From the NCBI GenBank assembly GCA_018831025.1, contig JAHJRB010000048.1:1-16844 (forward strand): a stretch of 16,844 nucleotides of DNA. The letters run 5' to 3'. Below the pieces are notes generated by a model. The model worked only from the letters and a program-made list of their open reading frames with translations. It was not told where the DNA came from and did not search any database. A program made the translations under genes and the position numbers. Position 1 is the first letter of the stretch, and each line of letters starts with the position of its first letter. The stretch is from Nanobdellota archaeon (GTDB taxonomy: Archaea; Nanobdellota; Nanobdellia; SCGC-AAA011-G17; ARS1403). Below are positions 1 to 8,760 of the stretch, piece after piece.

Positions 1-1378
1 CAGATAAGCTTTTTTTGTTAAAAGTAGTAAAGGAATTCAACCCTGTTAAATCCAAAAACTCATTTATATTTTCTAAATCCACAGGTACATTTCTATGCAC
101 ATTTAACATCTTTCTACTTTTAATCTTTAAATTATATTTATCAATCCATCCCACATTATCCAAATACCTTTTTAATTCATTAAAATCTCTTAATCTTAAA
201 TCAAATATCCCATTTTTCCTTTTTTGTATATTAAATCTAATACCCTCCTTCAATAAAAGATAAGTAATAACATTTATAGTTTCAGGACTTTTTTGTACAA
301 AATCCAAACCTCTACCATCTATATGGCCTTCTAGTGAAACAAAAGTTCTTAAAAATTCTTTTCTTAATGAATTAGATAAAGAAATGTATTCAAAGGGTAC
401 TGATTTATCCTTAACAAGAAATCTCCTTTTAATATAATCAACAACGAATTTTGATCTTATATAAAATTCTTTACAATCATTTTTTACTCTTATATCAGCA
501 ATTTTTATCCCCATTTTATCAGCAGTAATCCTAATCAACTTCTCCATAGCTTCAGGATAATTTTTTTGAGAAGCCATAATAGTATTATTTCCAACCCACC
601 CATCCGATAAAATAAAAGCAATCCAGAAAATGGCATCTTTATCCATATCAAACTCTTTTATAGTATGGATTTTATAATCCTCAATAATATCCTCCTTTCC
701 TAAAACAAACTTAGACTTTTCAAAGAAACTTACTAAACCCTTCTTAACTTTTTTATTTTCAGTATCTTTTGATAAAAATCTTATCAAAGACCAATACTCT
801 TTTTCTTCTAAAAATGCTTTTTTCCATAATTCTTTTTTAGAAAGTTTCAATAATAACCTTAATTTATCAAAATCTTTATTTTCCAAATGAGAAAATTTAG
901 TAAAATCACATGTTCTCATTTTCAATTCTAATGCATCTTTATAAGTTAAAATATTATATTCTTTTTTTAAATAATCTAAAATTTCATAATGTTTAGGAAA
1001 AGTTAAATCCCCCTCATGGGGAAGCTTCTTAATATTAACTAAATAATCATTAATCTTAACATCTTTTGCAAAAACCCAAAGCAATTTCCCACTTCTATTG
1101 ACCAAAAATCTATGTATATCATTTACTTTTATTTTTCTTCCACTCTTTGTTTTGATACCATAAGCATCCCCTTTATAATCCACAAAATAAGGCATACATT
1201 TCCCCTTCTCTAATTCATTTTTTTTATTTAAAGAATAAGTCCAAGAATTTTTTAAAGAATAAATAGCACCATTTTTTATAGAATGTAACTTTTTCCCTTT
1301 CATATCCACAATTTTTTTCAAAGCATGTCCATTAATCAGCTTGCCATTCATAAATACTTCCTGATCCATAGTTAAACT
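1..1378 (-). other. Intein 2 in moxR, N-terminal 459 aa, truncated by window edge
   Basis: After extein NPIETMG the frame enters SLTMDQEVF, a Ser1-type intein block A. A block-B-like segment follows (NDIHRFLVN), then LAGLIDADG motifs FWIAFILSDGW and FLRTFVSLEGH with intact acidic residues. The C-terminal splicing block is not in the window, so the length is at least 459 residues and the +1 residue is unknown; in uninterrupted MoxR proteins the next residue is usually Thr before a Tyr-Pro-Leu-Pro-like segment. Insertion is at the sensor-1 region of the ATPase. The first residue being Ser rather than Cys distinguishes it from intein 1, and the two share little visible sequence, so it does not look like a duplication of intein 1. 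Confidence 0.85.
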
Positions 1379-3544
1379 CCCCATAGTTTCTATAGGATTC
1401 ATCGTAGCAAGCACAAAAAACGGCGGATCTATTACAAAGGTTTGTCTTCCAATAGTTACTTGCTTTTCCTGCATAGCCTCTAATAAAGCAGATTGAGTAT
1501 TATGAGATATTATTCCCCCAAATCCAGCCACAAAAGAATGTGTTTTATCAATAGTAAAATCATATAACCAATAGGGTTTTTTAGGAATTACTATATTCTT
1601 ATCCTTAACAAAATCACAATAAAAATCACCTTCAACAATTTTTTTGAGGTCTTTTACATCATAAATTTTTTCCAAATTACTTACTATCCTATTTAAAATA
1701 ACTCTCCCATGTGCTTTTCTATTATTTATATTTTCCAAATTCCAAGCATGCATATTAGTCAATTTATAAAAATCTTTATGTGTAATCCCCAACCTTTTTC
1801 TTAAATCTCTTAAATAAAGATGTAAATTAGGAATAAGATCTATTTGTATATCTCTCAATTTTTTCTTAAGTTTTTCAAATTTATCCTTATTTTTTTGTGT
1901 TAAAAAACCCACTTTTTTATTAAAATCTAAAATATTTTTGCTATAAAACCTAACACTATAAAAATAGCCTTTCCCGAAATTAGTTTCAACATACTTATGA
2001 TTTATCTTACTAACAATCCCCAATCTCAATAATAAATAACTCAACTTATTAGCAATTTTCTTACTTTTAGTAGTTATTTTTATACTATCTTTATCAAAAC
2101 CCCCATCACATTCATTATAAATCTTCAAAAACTCAGAGATTACATCATCACTAGCTTTCATAATAAAAGAAGGAATATCTTTGTCTTCTGCATGTGTAGA
2201 AAAATCATAACCTAATGCTTCCATCAATACAGCCAAAGATTTAGAAGTTAAAGCAATTCTATACTGCTCCCTATTCATAGTTATTCTTGGTTTATAAGAA
2301 AATAATTCATCTAAAAGTGTAACAAAATATTCTAATATGTCCTTGTCTTTCAAAGATAAGTGTAACTCACCTTTTTTATTATGGTAACCCTCAGCAATAA
2401 GAAAAGCCATAAATCGAGCCAGATTTTTATCAACTTTTTTCAATTTTCTAATTTTTTTAAAATCATTACAAGTACTATTTGTTTTAATATACAAAAACTC
2501 ATTATTAACCTCAAAATCCATATACTTTGGTTTTAATTTCAAATAAGTTTTAACAAGATTTTTATCAACTTCAGAAGTTATTTTTAATTTTTTAATAACC
2601 TGAGATGCATACAAATTCTTAAATTTCTTTACTTTTTTATATATTTTTTGTCTCCTAATTATTTCTTTTTTAATATCTTCGGATTCTTTAATTATTTGAG
2701 GATTATAATTTAGATTATTATCAAAATCTACCTTAATTTTTTTAGGAATGAGTACACATTCTCCAGGGTATAAATTTTTACTATCAATTGTTTTTACTTT
2801 TCCATTTTCAATGGTAAAAAAAGGATGAACCATAGAGGTTTTAATTTTTCTTCCACTCATTAATTCAATATCATAATAAGGATGCATTGTTTTTTGTTTA
2901 TACAAATACTTCACTTTTCTAGGTTCCATTTTAAGAGTATCTAAATTAAAAGAAGGAACCCTAAAATCTTCTTTAGGAGTTATCCAATATTCACTTCCAT
3001 TTTTAACAGTTTTTTTACCATTGTATCTTTTAAACACATTTTCAATAGGCATTAAATCTCCATTAGCTAATAAAATATCAGTTCCTTTACAAACACATTT
3101 AGCCGGCGCTCTATTAATTTCATCAGCTAACATAAAATTAGTGAAAATAGGTCCTTTTATGACAAAAAAACCTTTACTTTTTTCATAAGAAGTCAACCCA
3201 ATTATATCTGTAGGTAATAAATCAGCAGTAAACTGCACCCTCTTAGTCTTACAGCTAGTTACATAAGATAAAGCTCTCATAATTAAAGTTTTAGCAATTC
3301 CAGGAACTCCCTCTAGCAGCACATGACCATTAGAAATTAAAGCTCTTAATATACTATCAATAACTTTTTCCTGTCCAACAACAACCTTGCTCATTTCTGT
3401 CTTAACTGCTTGTATATCCTGGTGAAATTTTTTCAGTTCAGCTTCGCTTATATGTGTTGGTTGAGTGGGTTTTAAGCTCTTAGAAACTGCTTTTTTAACT
3501 CTCGCATGGATTCTCCCAACTATAGAATTCTTCTTCTGAACCAT
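1..3544 (-). CDS. moxR: MoxR-family AAA+ ATPase with two inteins, C-terminus beyond the left edge
   Basis: Reading leftward from ATG at 3544, one frame stays open to the window edge. The N-terminal extein (149 codons) has Walker A GVPGIAKT at residues 79-86 and Walker B with DEINRAPAK at 141-149. The extein resumes at 1498 with TQSALLEAMQEKQVT and the sensor-1 segment ATMNPIETMG (40 residues), and is then broken by a second intein. This order is that of MoxR-type AAA+ ATPases, cytoplasmic chaperone-like motors that act with VWA-domain partners; no such partner is visible here, but the 3' side is missing. Both inteins must splice out to restore the ATP site. The preceding in-frame stop leaves no earlier start, and a TATA box about 27 nt upstream fits a leaderless mRNA. 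Lid and C-terminal parts lie outside the window. Confidence 0.9.
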   Translation of the reverse strand, partial: MVQKKNSIVGRIHARVKKAVSKSLKPTQPTHISEAELKKFHQDIQAVKTEMSKVVVGQEKVIDSILRALISNGHVLLEGVPGIAKTLIMRALSYVTSCKTKRVQFTADLLPTDIIGLTSYEKSKGFFVIKGPIFTNFMLADEINRAPAKCVCKGTDILLANGDLMPIENVFKRYNGKKTVKNGSEYWITPKEDFRVPSFNLDTLKMEPRKVKYLYKQKTMHPYYDIELMSGRKIKTSMVHPFFTIENGKVKTIDSKNLYPGECVLIPKKIKVDFDNNLNYNPQIIKESEDIKKEIIRRQKIYKKVKKFKNLYASQVIKKLKITSEVDKNLVKTYLKLKPKYMDFEVNNEFLYIKTNSTCNDFKKIRKLKKVDKNLARFMAFLIAEGYHNKKGELHLSLKDKDILEYFVTLLDELFSYKPRITMNREQYRIALTSKSLAVLMEALGYDFSTHAEDKDIPSFIMKASDDVISEFLKIYNECDGGFDKDSIKITTKSKKIANKLSYLLLRLGIVSKINHKYVETNFGKGYFYSVRFYSKNILDFNKKVGFLTQKNKDKFEKLKKKLRDIQIDLIPNLHLYLRDLRKRLGITHKDFYKLTNMHAWNLENINNRKAHGRVILNRIVSNLEKIYDVKDLKKIVEGDFYCDFVKDKNIVIPKKPYWLYDFTIDKTHSFVAGFGGIISHNTQSALLEAMQEKQVTIGRQTFVIDPPFFVLATMNPIETMGSLTMDQEVFMNGKLINGHALKKIVDMKGKKLHSIKNGAIYSLKNSWTYSLNKKNELEKGKCMPYFVDYKGDAYGIKTKSGRKIKVNDIHRFLVNRSGKLLWVFAKDVKINDYLVNIKKLPHEGDLTFPKHYEILDYLKKEYNILTYKDALELKMRTCDFTKFSHLENKDFDKLRLLLKLSKKELWKKAFLEEKEYWSLIRFLSKDTENKKVKKGLVSFFEKSKFVLGKEDIIEDYKIHTIKEFDMDKDAIFWIAFILSDGWVGNNTIMASQKNYPEAMEKLIRITADKMGIKIADIRVKNDCKEFYIRSKFVVDYIKRRFLVKDKSVPFEYISLSNSLRKEFLRTFVSLEGHIDGRGLDFVQKSPETINVITYLLLKEGIRFNIQKRKNGIFDLRLRDFNELKRYLDNVGWIDKYNLKIKSRKMLNVHRNVPVDLENINEFLDLTGLNSFTTFNKKSLS
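1499..3097 (-). other. Intein 1 in moxR, 533 aa, with LAGLIDADG endonuclease domain
   Basis: The intein begins at Cys (codon 150 of the precursor, CVCKGTDILL) and ends with ISHN before extein Thr, which gives the normal Cys1, penultimate His, terminal Asn and +1 Thr. Block B is seen as the MVHPFFT segment. Two DOD-type motifs are present, FLIAEGY and a weaker second one around YNECDGG, so a homing endonuclease domain is embedded. The C-terminal block reads DFTIDKTHSFVAGFGGIISHN. The insertion point is DEINRAPAK/T, straight after Walker B, where splicing failure would abolish ATPase activity. The frame has no stop. Whether the endonuclease still cuts cannot be judged: the usual acidic residues of the two motifs appear as E and D. 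Confidence 0.93.
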
Positions 3545-3567
3545 ATACTGGAAAAAACAATTTCAGA

Positions 3568-3575
3568 TATATAAA
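3568..3575 (-). promoter_or_regulatory. TATA box of moxR
   Basis: TTTATATA on the minus strand, centred about 27 nt before the ATG at 3544. In archaea, transcription starts about 25 nt downstream of the TATA centre, so the mRNA would begin at or next to the start codon. No Shine-Dalgarno sequence is seen before the ATG, in agreement with leaderless initiation. Confidence 0.6.
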
Positions 3576-3613
3576 TGTGTGTTACTACTTTTTAAATTAA
3601 ACAAACCCAATAC

Positions 3614-3709
3614 TACCTAAGTATTACCTAAGTATAATAAAGAAATATTTAAATATTAGTAGATATTACCAGAATGTACATTAAATGTAATTAAGTGGTA
3701 CCTAAGTAT
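3614..3709 (+). promoter_or_regulatory. Three copies of 11-bp repeat TACCTAAGTAT, probable operator
   Basis: Perfect copies lie at 3614-3624, 3625-3635 (directly abutting) and 3699-3709. The third runs into the ATG (3708) of the downstream gene. The element is an imperfect palindrome (TAC...GTA ends). The divergent promoter region lies between moxR and the 145-aa gene, whose C-terminus resembles VapB-type DNA-binding antitoxins, so autoregulation is plausible. A near-palindromic ACATTAAATGT at 3677-3687 contains a TATA-like centre about 24 nt before the ATG, so a protein bound at the third repeat would cover the start of a leaderless message. Confidence 0.6.
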
Positions 3710-4145
3710 GAACAAAACTCAGGAAAGGGCCTTAAATTGGCTCATAACACAAGGATACAAAAAGCAGGATATTATCTTTAAACAGAGTTCTCCGTGTTTT
3801 TTTGTCAAAGAAAAAAAATATGATATAAAAAGATTATACGGCAATCAAATTATTTTCTACAATAAACAATATTCTCAATTAAAAAAACAATCCAGCACAA
3901 TAATCTTAATATTTAGGGACAATGAATCTGAACCTTATCTTAAAATAAATTTTTCAGAAATAAAAGATCTTCCTTCTCGCTATAAGGATATAGAAATCAA
4001 TTGGGTTGACATCTCAACTAAAGTAAGAACGCTTAGAGTATCTGAAAAAACAAAAGACAGATTGCAAGGATATGGAAAAATGGGGGAGGACTTTGATACA
4101 CTACTAAATCGTTTATTAGAAATCGTAGATAAAAATGAAAAATAA
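3708..4145 (+). CDS. Predicted PD-(D/E)XK-like domain fused to a VapB-like C-terminal segment
   Basis: 145 residues, soluble. The N-terminal ~90 residues (helix QERALNWLITQGY, then DIIFKQSSPCFF, YDIKRLYGNQIIFY, and strand TIILIF) resemble small archaeal PD-(D/E)XK nuclease-like proteins, but the usual P-D is P-C here and E-x-K is D-I-K, so catalysis is doubtful. The last ~40 residues (RTLRVSEKTKDRL, YGKMGEDFDTLLNRLLE) match the VapB-like protein encoded at 15022 in pattern (RV, TKD.L, YGK, E..D, RLL). The gene starts inside the third copy of an 11-bp repeat and overlaps the next gene by 11 nt, so the two are probably cotranscribed. It may be an autorepressor or regulator of the large membrane protein downstream. 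Confident as a gene, uncertain in function. Confidence 0.75.
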   Translation: MNKTQERALNWLITQGYKKQDIIFKQSSPCFFVKEKKYDIKRLYGNQIIFYNKQYSQLKKQSSTIILIFRDNESEPYLKINFSEIKDLPSRYKDIEINWVDISTKVRTLRVSEKTKDRLQGYGKMGEDFDTLLNRLLEIVDKNEK

Positions 4146-7100
4146 ATTATTAATTGCAATGCTTAGTATAATTTTAATATTCATTACTATAGCTATTGCT
4201 CAAGAAGAATATGTTTCATCTTCTGTAGTACAATCACAATTCTCAGATCCATCAATTAAACTTTCATTCCGTTCATGGGGAGAAGGACAAACTACTACCA
4301 TACGCCTGGATGATTACTTCATAGGGGAAAGAAAAGCAGATGATAGGTTCTTACATATTACCCCTCCAGAAATTTATATAGAAATAGACCAAGAGACAAG
4401 CATAGCAACATTAAAAGCAAGAGGTAAGTGGTTAGGAACCAGAGATGTAATCTTCACTCGCTCAAGCTTATATAATTTAGAAAAATCTATAAGTGAATTA
4501 AAAGAATTTGAATCAGAGTTAGTAGCAAAAAGAATAGCTCCAAAAATACAAGCGCAATTCACAGAACCGCAAGATCTAGCTGTATATAGTTATATAGAAA
4601 AAGTCTTAACTGCTTTAGAGCAAAAGAAAAGCAAAGAAACCCCAGAAGTAAAAGCAACATTTGCACAGAATCGTCTTAATGTAGCAGTAGGAAAAGATAT
4701 AGATATGAGTGTGGGTGTAGAAACAAGCTCAGGAGGAATCGCAACAAGAAAACCAAAATTAGACGTCAATGTAAGACCAGATGGAGTAACTCCAACTGAA
4801 GGTGAAGTATTAGAAGAAGGATTCCCTGTATTCTTATTATATCCTTTAATATTAATTGGATTAACAACTTTAATCGCTTTAGCAGTGTATATTAAAAGGA
4901 ATAAGTCTCAACTAAAAAGATTAATCCCAAGAATAAAAACAACTGTCCCTGAAAAGATAAGAAAAGATGCTAAAGAAATCCTGGATTATAAGAAAGAAAT
5001 AAAACAAATATTATCCAATATTAACAAACTACCATTAAAAGAATCTTCTAATAAAATATTTGAAGTAATTAAAAAATTCTTTAATACTTTAACACATCCG
5101 GATTACGAGTTCACATATTCAGAGGTAACAAAAGAAATCTTAGAAGAAGATCTAAGCAGGTCTACAAAGAACTTCTTAATAAAATTCTCAAAAGAATTAG
5201 AAAACATAAGATATGGTAGCAAGGAATTAAGTAAAAGTGATTTAATAAGTATTGCAAATAAATTAGAACAATCAATAGATATCTCTTTAAGAGATATTTC
5301 AAAAGTGCAAACAAAAGAAGAGATTAAGTTAGAAAGAAGTAAACCCATATTAAATTTTGTAATAAAGACCAAAGAATATTTCTTTAAATCAGAAAAAACA
5401 GAAGAAAAAAGAAGAGTTCCATTTACTGAAAAAATAAAGAATTTCTTTAGGTTAGAGAGCAAAAAACTTTCTTCAAAAGAATTAGAAAAAATAGCTTTAC
5501 AAAAATTAAAAGAGCAAAGACAAAAGAAGATAGAAAAAAGAAACTCTATCAAAAGATTCTTCCACGATAATTTTGGTTTATATAAAACCCCAGAAGAAAA
5601 AACAGCAGAAAGAAGAAAAAAATTAGAATTTAAATTAGAAAAAGAAAGGATAGCAAGGAAGATACAAACAGAGAAAAACAGAGAGAAAATAAAGAAAATA
5701 AATGTAGTGAAAGAATTTTTCCATAGTTATATCGGTCTATTCAAAACAACTAAAGAAAAAGAAGCTGAAGAGCAAGAAAGATTAAGAATAATTAACGAAA
5801 AGATAAGAGAGAAGCAACAAAGAAAACTAGCAAGAAGAAATGCTATCAAAAGATTCTTCCATAACAATTTTAATTTATTCAAAACAAAATCAGAAATAGA
5901 AGCAGAAGTAAAAGAAAGATTAAGAATAATTAACGAGCAAAAGAGAGAAAGATTACAAAGAAAATTAGCAAGAAAAAGGAGAATTAAAGGATTCTTTAAT
6001 AGTTATTTCGGATTATTCAAAACTACTAAAGAAATTGAATTTGAAAAGCAAGAAAAATTAAGAATAGAGCAGGAAAAACAAAGACTTAAACAAAGATTAA
6101 AAGATGAAAAAAGGAAATTATGGTTAGCTAGAAGAAGAGCTGTAAGCGACTTCTTCCACGATCATTTAGGATTATTCAAAACTATAGAAGAAAAAGAATG
6201 GATAATAAAGACCGAATTAAGAGAAAAAAGATTAAAAGCTATAGCTAGAAGAAAAGCAGTAAGAACTTTCTTCCATGATTTCTTAGGAGTAAAAACACGT
6301 GAGGAAAGAGAACAATTAAAGTTAAAAGAAGGCAAGCTTAAGTTAAAGGTTTTTAAAGAGAAACAAAGATTAAGAACTGAAAGAAGAAGAGCAATTAGGA
6401 AATTCTTGCATGATAATTTTGGTTTATATAAAACTCAGGAAGAAAAAGAGTCAGTAAAAATAAACAGGCTTAGAGAAAAAAGAATAAAGACATTAGCCAG
6501 AAGAAAAGCATTCGTCCATTTCTGTCACAATCATTTAGGATTATTCAAAACAAAATCAGAAATAGAAGGAGAAAGAGATAGAAAAATTAGATTAAAAGAA
6601 AAAGTAGAAAGAGAAAAAGAAAAGAACAAATTAGCAAGAAGAAAGACTGCAAGAAAAATATTGCATGATTTACTAGGACTTTATAAAACTCCAGAAGATA
6701 TTCAAGAAATTAAAGCAGAAGAAAGAGTCAAAAAACTAAAAGAAGAAATTCTAAAAGAAAAACAATTAAAATTAAAAATAGAATCAAGAGAAAAGAGAAA
6801 AAGAGTTTTAAGAAGAGTATTGCACAGGTATCTTGGATTTTATAAAACAAAAGAAGAAATAAGAAGAACTAATGCAAAAGAGCATTTAGAAAAACAAAGG
6901 AAGCTTAGATTAAAAGAAAGAAGAAAAGAATTATTACACCAGTTCTTACATAACAAATTAGGCTTCTATAAAACATCTGAAGAAAAGAGAATAATAAGCA
7001 GGAAAAAAGAAATAATTAAAGAAGAAAAATTAAAACTTAAACAGGAAAGAAAAAGAGCATTGCATCAATTCTTACATAATCAATTAGGCTTCTATAAAAC

Positions 7101-8727
7101 ACCTGAAGAAAAGAGAATAATAAGCAGGAAAAAAGAAATAATTAAAGAAGAAAAATTAAAACTTAAACAGGAAAAAAGAAAAGAATTGCATCAATTCTTG
7201 CATGATAAACTTGGATTCTTTAAAACCCCAGAAGAAAAAGAAAAGATAAAGGAAGAAAAAAAGATATATCGTTTAGAGATAAAAAACAAGATAATAGAAA
7301 AAGTAAGCTTAATCAGAAGATTAATACCAAGAAAGAAGATATTACCAAGCGATGAACTTCATGTATTAATAGAATTAGAAGAAGAAGCAATAAAGCATGG
7401 AAAAATAAGAAAAGCAAAAGAATTACAAGAAGAAATAAATAACATATACAGAAAAATAAAATTCCACAAAGACCATCCCACCTTAACTAGAGATTATGAT
7501 ATAATAAAAAACAAAATAGAAGCTGTAAAAAACAAACTACATAATTTAAGCAAGCAAACCTCATTTACTAAAAAAATAAAATCTTTATTCTCTCCAGAAT
7601 TAGAAAAAGACAAAATAGATGAGATAGAATTTTTAATCAAAAAATGTGATCAAGCTTTAAAAATTAACAGAGAATCAAGAGCGCAGCAATATTACTTGAG
7701 AATAATACAATTATATAAAAAATTAAACAGAAATTCAAAAAGGTCTGTCCAAACAGATATCATATCATTAAGAGAAGAGATAGCAAATATTTCAATAAAA
7801 GAATCTTTAGAGCGCGCTCATAATGCATTATTAAGAGGAGATACTTCTACTGCTAAAAAATTATACAAAGTTATCCATGCAAATTTCCCATATCTTCCAA
7901 CAAAATACAGAGAAGGATTACAAAGAGAAAAAGTTTCATTAGCAGAAAAACTAGAAAAGAAAAAGAGAAGATTTTTTATAAGTATACCAAGAATTCCATT
8001 GCCTGAATTTAATATACTTACTTTATTCAGCTTGGAAAAAGAAAAGATAAAAGAGCAATACAATAAAATAAAAGAATTCAGTCCAAAAATATTCAATAAA
8101 ACTCCAAAATTCTATGAAGAGCAGTTTAAAGATTATTTACTAGCAAGAAAACCAAGATTTATTTCAATACAAACTGATACAATTCCAAAATCCCAGATAT
8201 TAAAAAATCAAAACAAAAAAGTAAGAGAGATAGCAAAGCATATTTCATTAATTCACAATTCATTAAACAAAAAAGATCATTTAGAAGCAAAAGAACATTA
8301 TCAAACAGCATTAGAATTATTTAAAGAATCTGCTAATGAAATTCCTGAAGAGATTCATCATATTGTATACTCTAAGCTTAAACCACTAAAAGAAAGAATA
8401 CTCCATATTAGCTTAGCAAATTTACTCTCAGAAACACAAGGGGCAATAAAAAGGGAAGAGCATGATATTGCTAAACAACTGCAAGAAAAAGTTAGGGCAA
8501 TTCACGAGCACCTCCAAAAAAACAATGCTCTTCCATTTGCCCCTTTAACCCCCTCAATCCTAACTCTAATCAAGGATGCAGAAACAGCAGTGAATAAGAA
8601 AGACATACAAAAAGCTAAAGAAAAATATCTTCAAGTAGAAGAAGCATATAATAAACTCTCCTCTCAACAAAAAAAAGATATATACCCTAAGCTTCTAAAA
8701 ATTTACAAAGAGTTAATTAAAAACTAA
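4135..8727 (+). CDS. Giant single-pass membrane protein with 13 basic FFHxxLGLYKT-type repeats
   Basis: 1530 residues. Residues 1-22 form a signal sequence (hydrophobic, ending AIAQ). Residues ~24-225 are a probable extracytoplasmic beta-rich domain; the LDDYF and KWLGTRDVIF segments recall cadherin/Ig-like domains of archaeal surface proteins. One transmembrane helix lies at ~230-252 and is followed by basic residues, so the remaining ~1280 residues should be cytoplasmic. Residues ~470-1045 hold 13 repeats of about 39-52 residues, each with a F-F/L-H-x-x-L/F-G-L/F-Y/F-K-T core and a long Lys/Arg/Glu-rich helix. The C-terminal ~470 residues are helical hairpins resembling TPR-like units (for example AHNALLRGDTSTAKKLY and AETAVNKKDIQKAKEKY). 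It may be a scaffold or envelope-linked coiled-coil protein; no enzymatic motif is seen. It overlaps the upstream gene by 11 nt. Confidence 0.85.
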   Translation: MKNKLLIAMLSIILIFITIAIAQEEYVSSSVVQSQFSDPSIKLSFRSWGEGQTTTIRLDDYFIGERKADDRFLHITPPEIYIEIDQETSIATLKARGKWLGTRDVIFTRSSLYNLEKSISELKEFESELVAKRIAPKIQAQFTEPQDLAVYSYIEKVLTALEQKKSKETPEVKATFAQNRLNVAVGKDIDMSVGVETSSGGIATRKPKLDVNVRPDGVTPTEGEVLEEGFPVFLLYPLILIGLTTLIALAVYIKRNKSQLKRLIPRIKTTVPEKIRKDAKEILDYKKEIKQILSNINKLPLKESSNKIFEVIKKFFNTLTHPDYEFTYSEVTKEILEEDLSRSTKNFLIKFSKELENIRYGSKELSKSDLISIANKLEQSIDISLRDISKVQTKEEIKLERSKPILNFVIKTKEYFFKSEKTEEKRRVPFTEKIKNFFRLESKKLSSKELEKIALQKLKEQRQKKIEKRNSIKRFFHDNFGLYKTPEEKTAERRKKLEFKLEKERIARKIQTEKNREKIKKINVVKEFFHSYIGLFKTTKEKEAEEQERLRIINEKIREKQQRKLARRNAIKRFFHNNFNLFKTKSEIEAEVKERLRIINEQKRERLQRKLARKRRIKGFFNSYFGLFKTTKEIEFEKQEKLRIEQEKQRLKQRLKDEKRKLWLARRRAVSDFFHDHLGLFKTIEEKEWIIKTELREKRLKAIARRKAVRTFFHDFLGVKTREEREQLKLKEGKLKLKVFKEKQRLRTERRRAIRKFLHDNFGLYKTQEEKESVKINRLREKRIKTLARRKAFVHFCHNHLGLFKTKSEIEGERDRKIRLKEKVEREKEKNKLARRKTARKILHDLLGLYKTPEDIQEIKAEERVKKLKEEILKEKQLKLKIESREKRKRVLRRVLHRYLGFYKTKEEIRRTNAKEHLEKQRKLRLKERRKELLHQFLHNKLGFYKTSEEKRIISRKKEIIKEEKLKLKQERKRALHQFLHNQLGFYKTPEEKRIISRKKEIIKEEKLKLKQEKRKELHQFLHDKLGFFKTPEEKEKIKEEKKIYRLEIKNKIIEKVSLIRRLIPRKKILPSDELHVLIELEEEAIKHGKIRKAKELQEEINNIYRKIKFHKDHPTLTRDYDIIKNKIEAVKNKLHNLSKQTSFTKKIKSLFSPELEKDKIDEIEFLIKKCDQALKINRESRAQQYYLRIIQLYKKLNRNSKRSVQTDIISLREEIANISIKESLERAHNALLRGDTSTAKKLYKVIHANFPYLPTKYREGLQREKVSLAEKLEKKKRRFFISIPRIPLPEFNILTLFSLEKEKIKEQYNKIKEFSPKIFNKTPKFYEEQFKDYLLARKPRFISIQTDTIPKSQILKNQNKKVREIAKHISLIHNSLNKKDHLEAKEHYQTALELFKESANEIPEEIHHIVYSKLKPLKERILHISLANLLSETQGAIKREEHDIAKQLQEKVRAIHEHLQKNNALPFAPLTPSILTLIKDAETAVNKKDIQKAKEKYLQVEEAYNKLSSQQKKDIYPKLLKIYKELIKN
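5542..7263 (+). repeat. Array of 13 protein repeats within the giant membrane protein
   Basis: Units begin at residues ~470, 522, 569 and so on up to 1016, each opening with a basic helix followed by cores such as FFHDNFGLYKT, FFHSYIGLFKT, FFHDHLGLFKT, FLHDNFGLYKT, FCHNHLGLFKT, VLHRYLGFYKT and FLHDKLGFFKT, then usually a P/T-E-E-K segment. Unit 6 lacks one aromatic of the core (FLGVKT). Linkers carry an LARR or similar motif in most early units; the last three units lose it and become more alike. Confidence 0.85.
6956..7174 (+). repeat. Recent 126-bp tandem duplication inside the repeat array
   Basis: The segment 6956-7048 recurs at 7082-7174 with one mismatch over 93 bp (TCT versus CCT codon, Ser to Pro), a period of 126 bp or 42 codons. 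Other units of the array differ far more at DNA level, so this is the youngest expansion and shows the array is still changing length in whole-codon steps. Confidence 0.85.
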
Positions 8728-8729
8728 AA

Positions 8730-8737
8730 TTTTAAAA
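8730..8737 (+). promoter_or_regulatory. TATA box of the archease gene
   Basis: TTTTAAAA in the 33-bp gap after the giant gene, centred about 27 nt before the archease ATG at 8761. The spacing predicts a leaderless transcript independent of the upstream gene. No Shine-Dalgarno sequence is seen before the ATG. Confidence 0.5.
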
Positions 8738-8760
8738 ACTTACATCCTTTAAACTAAACC

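Noticed and set aside
15..263. Plus-strand 82-codon frame at the left edge
   Set aside because: It is the antisense of the second moxR intein, and no promoter or ribosome site is present.
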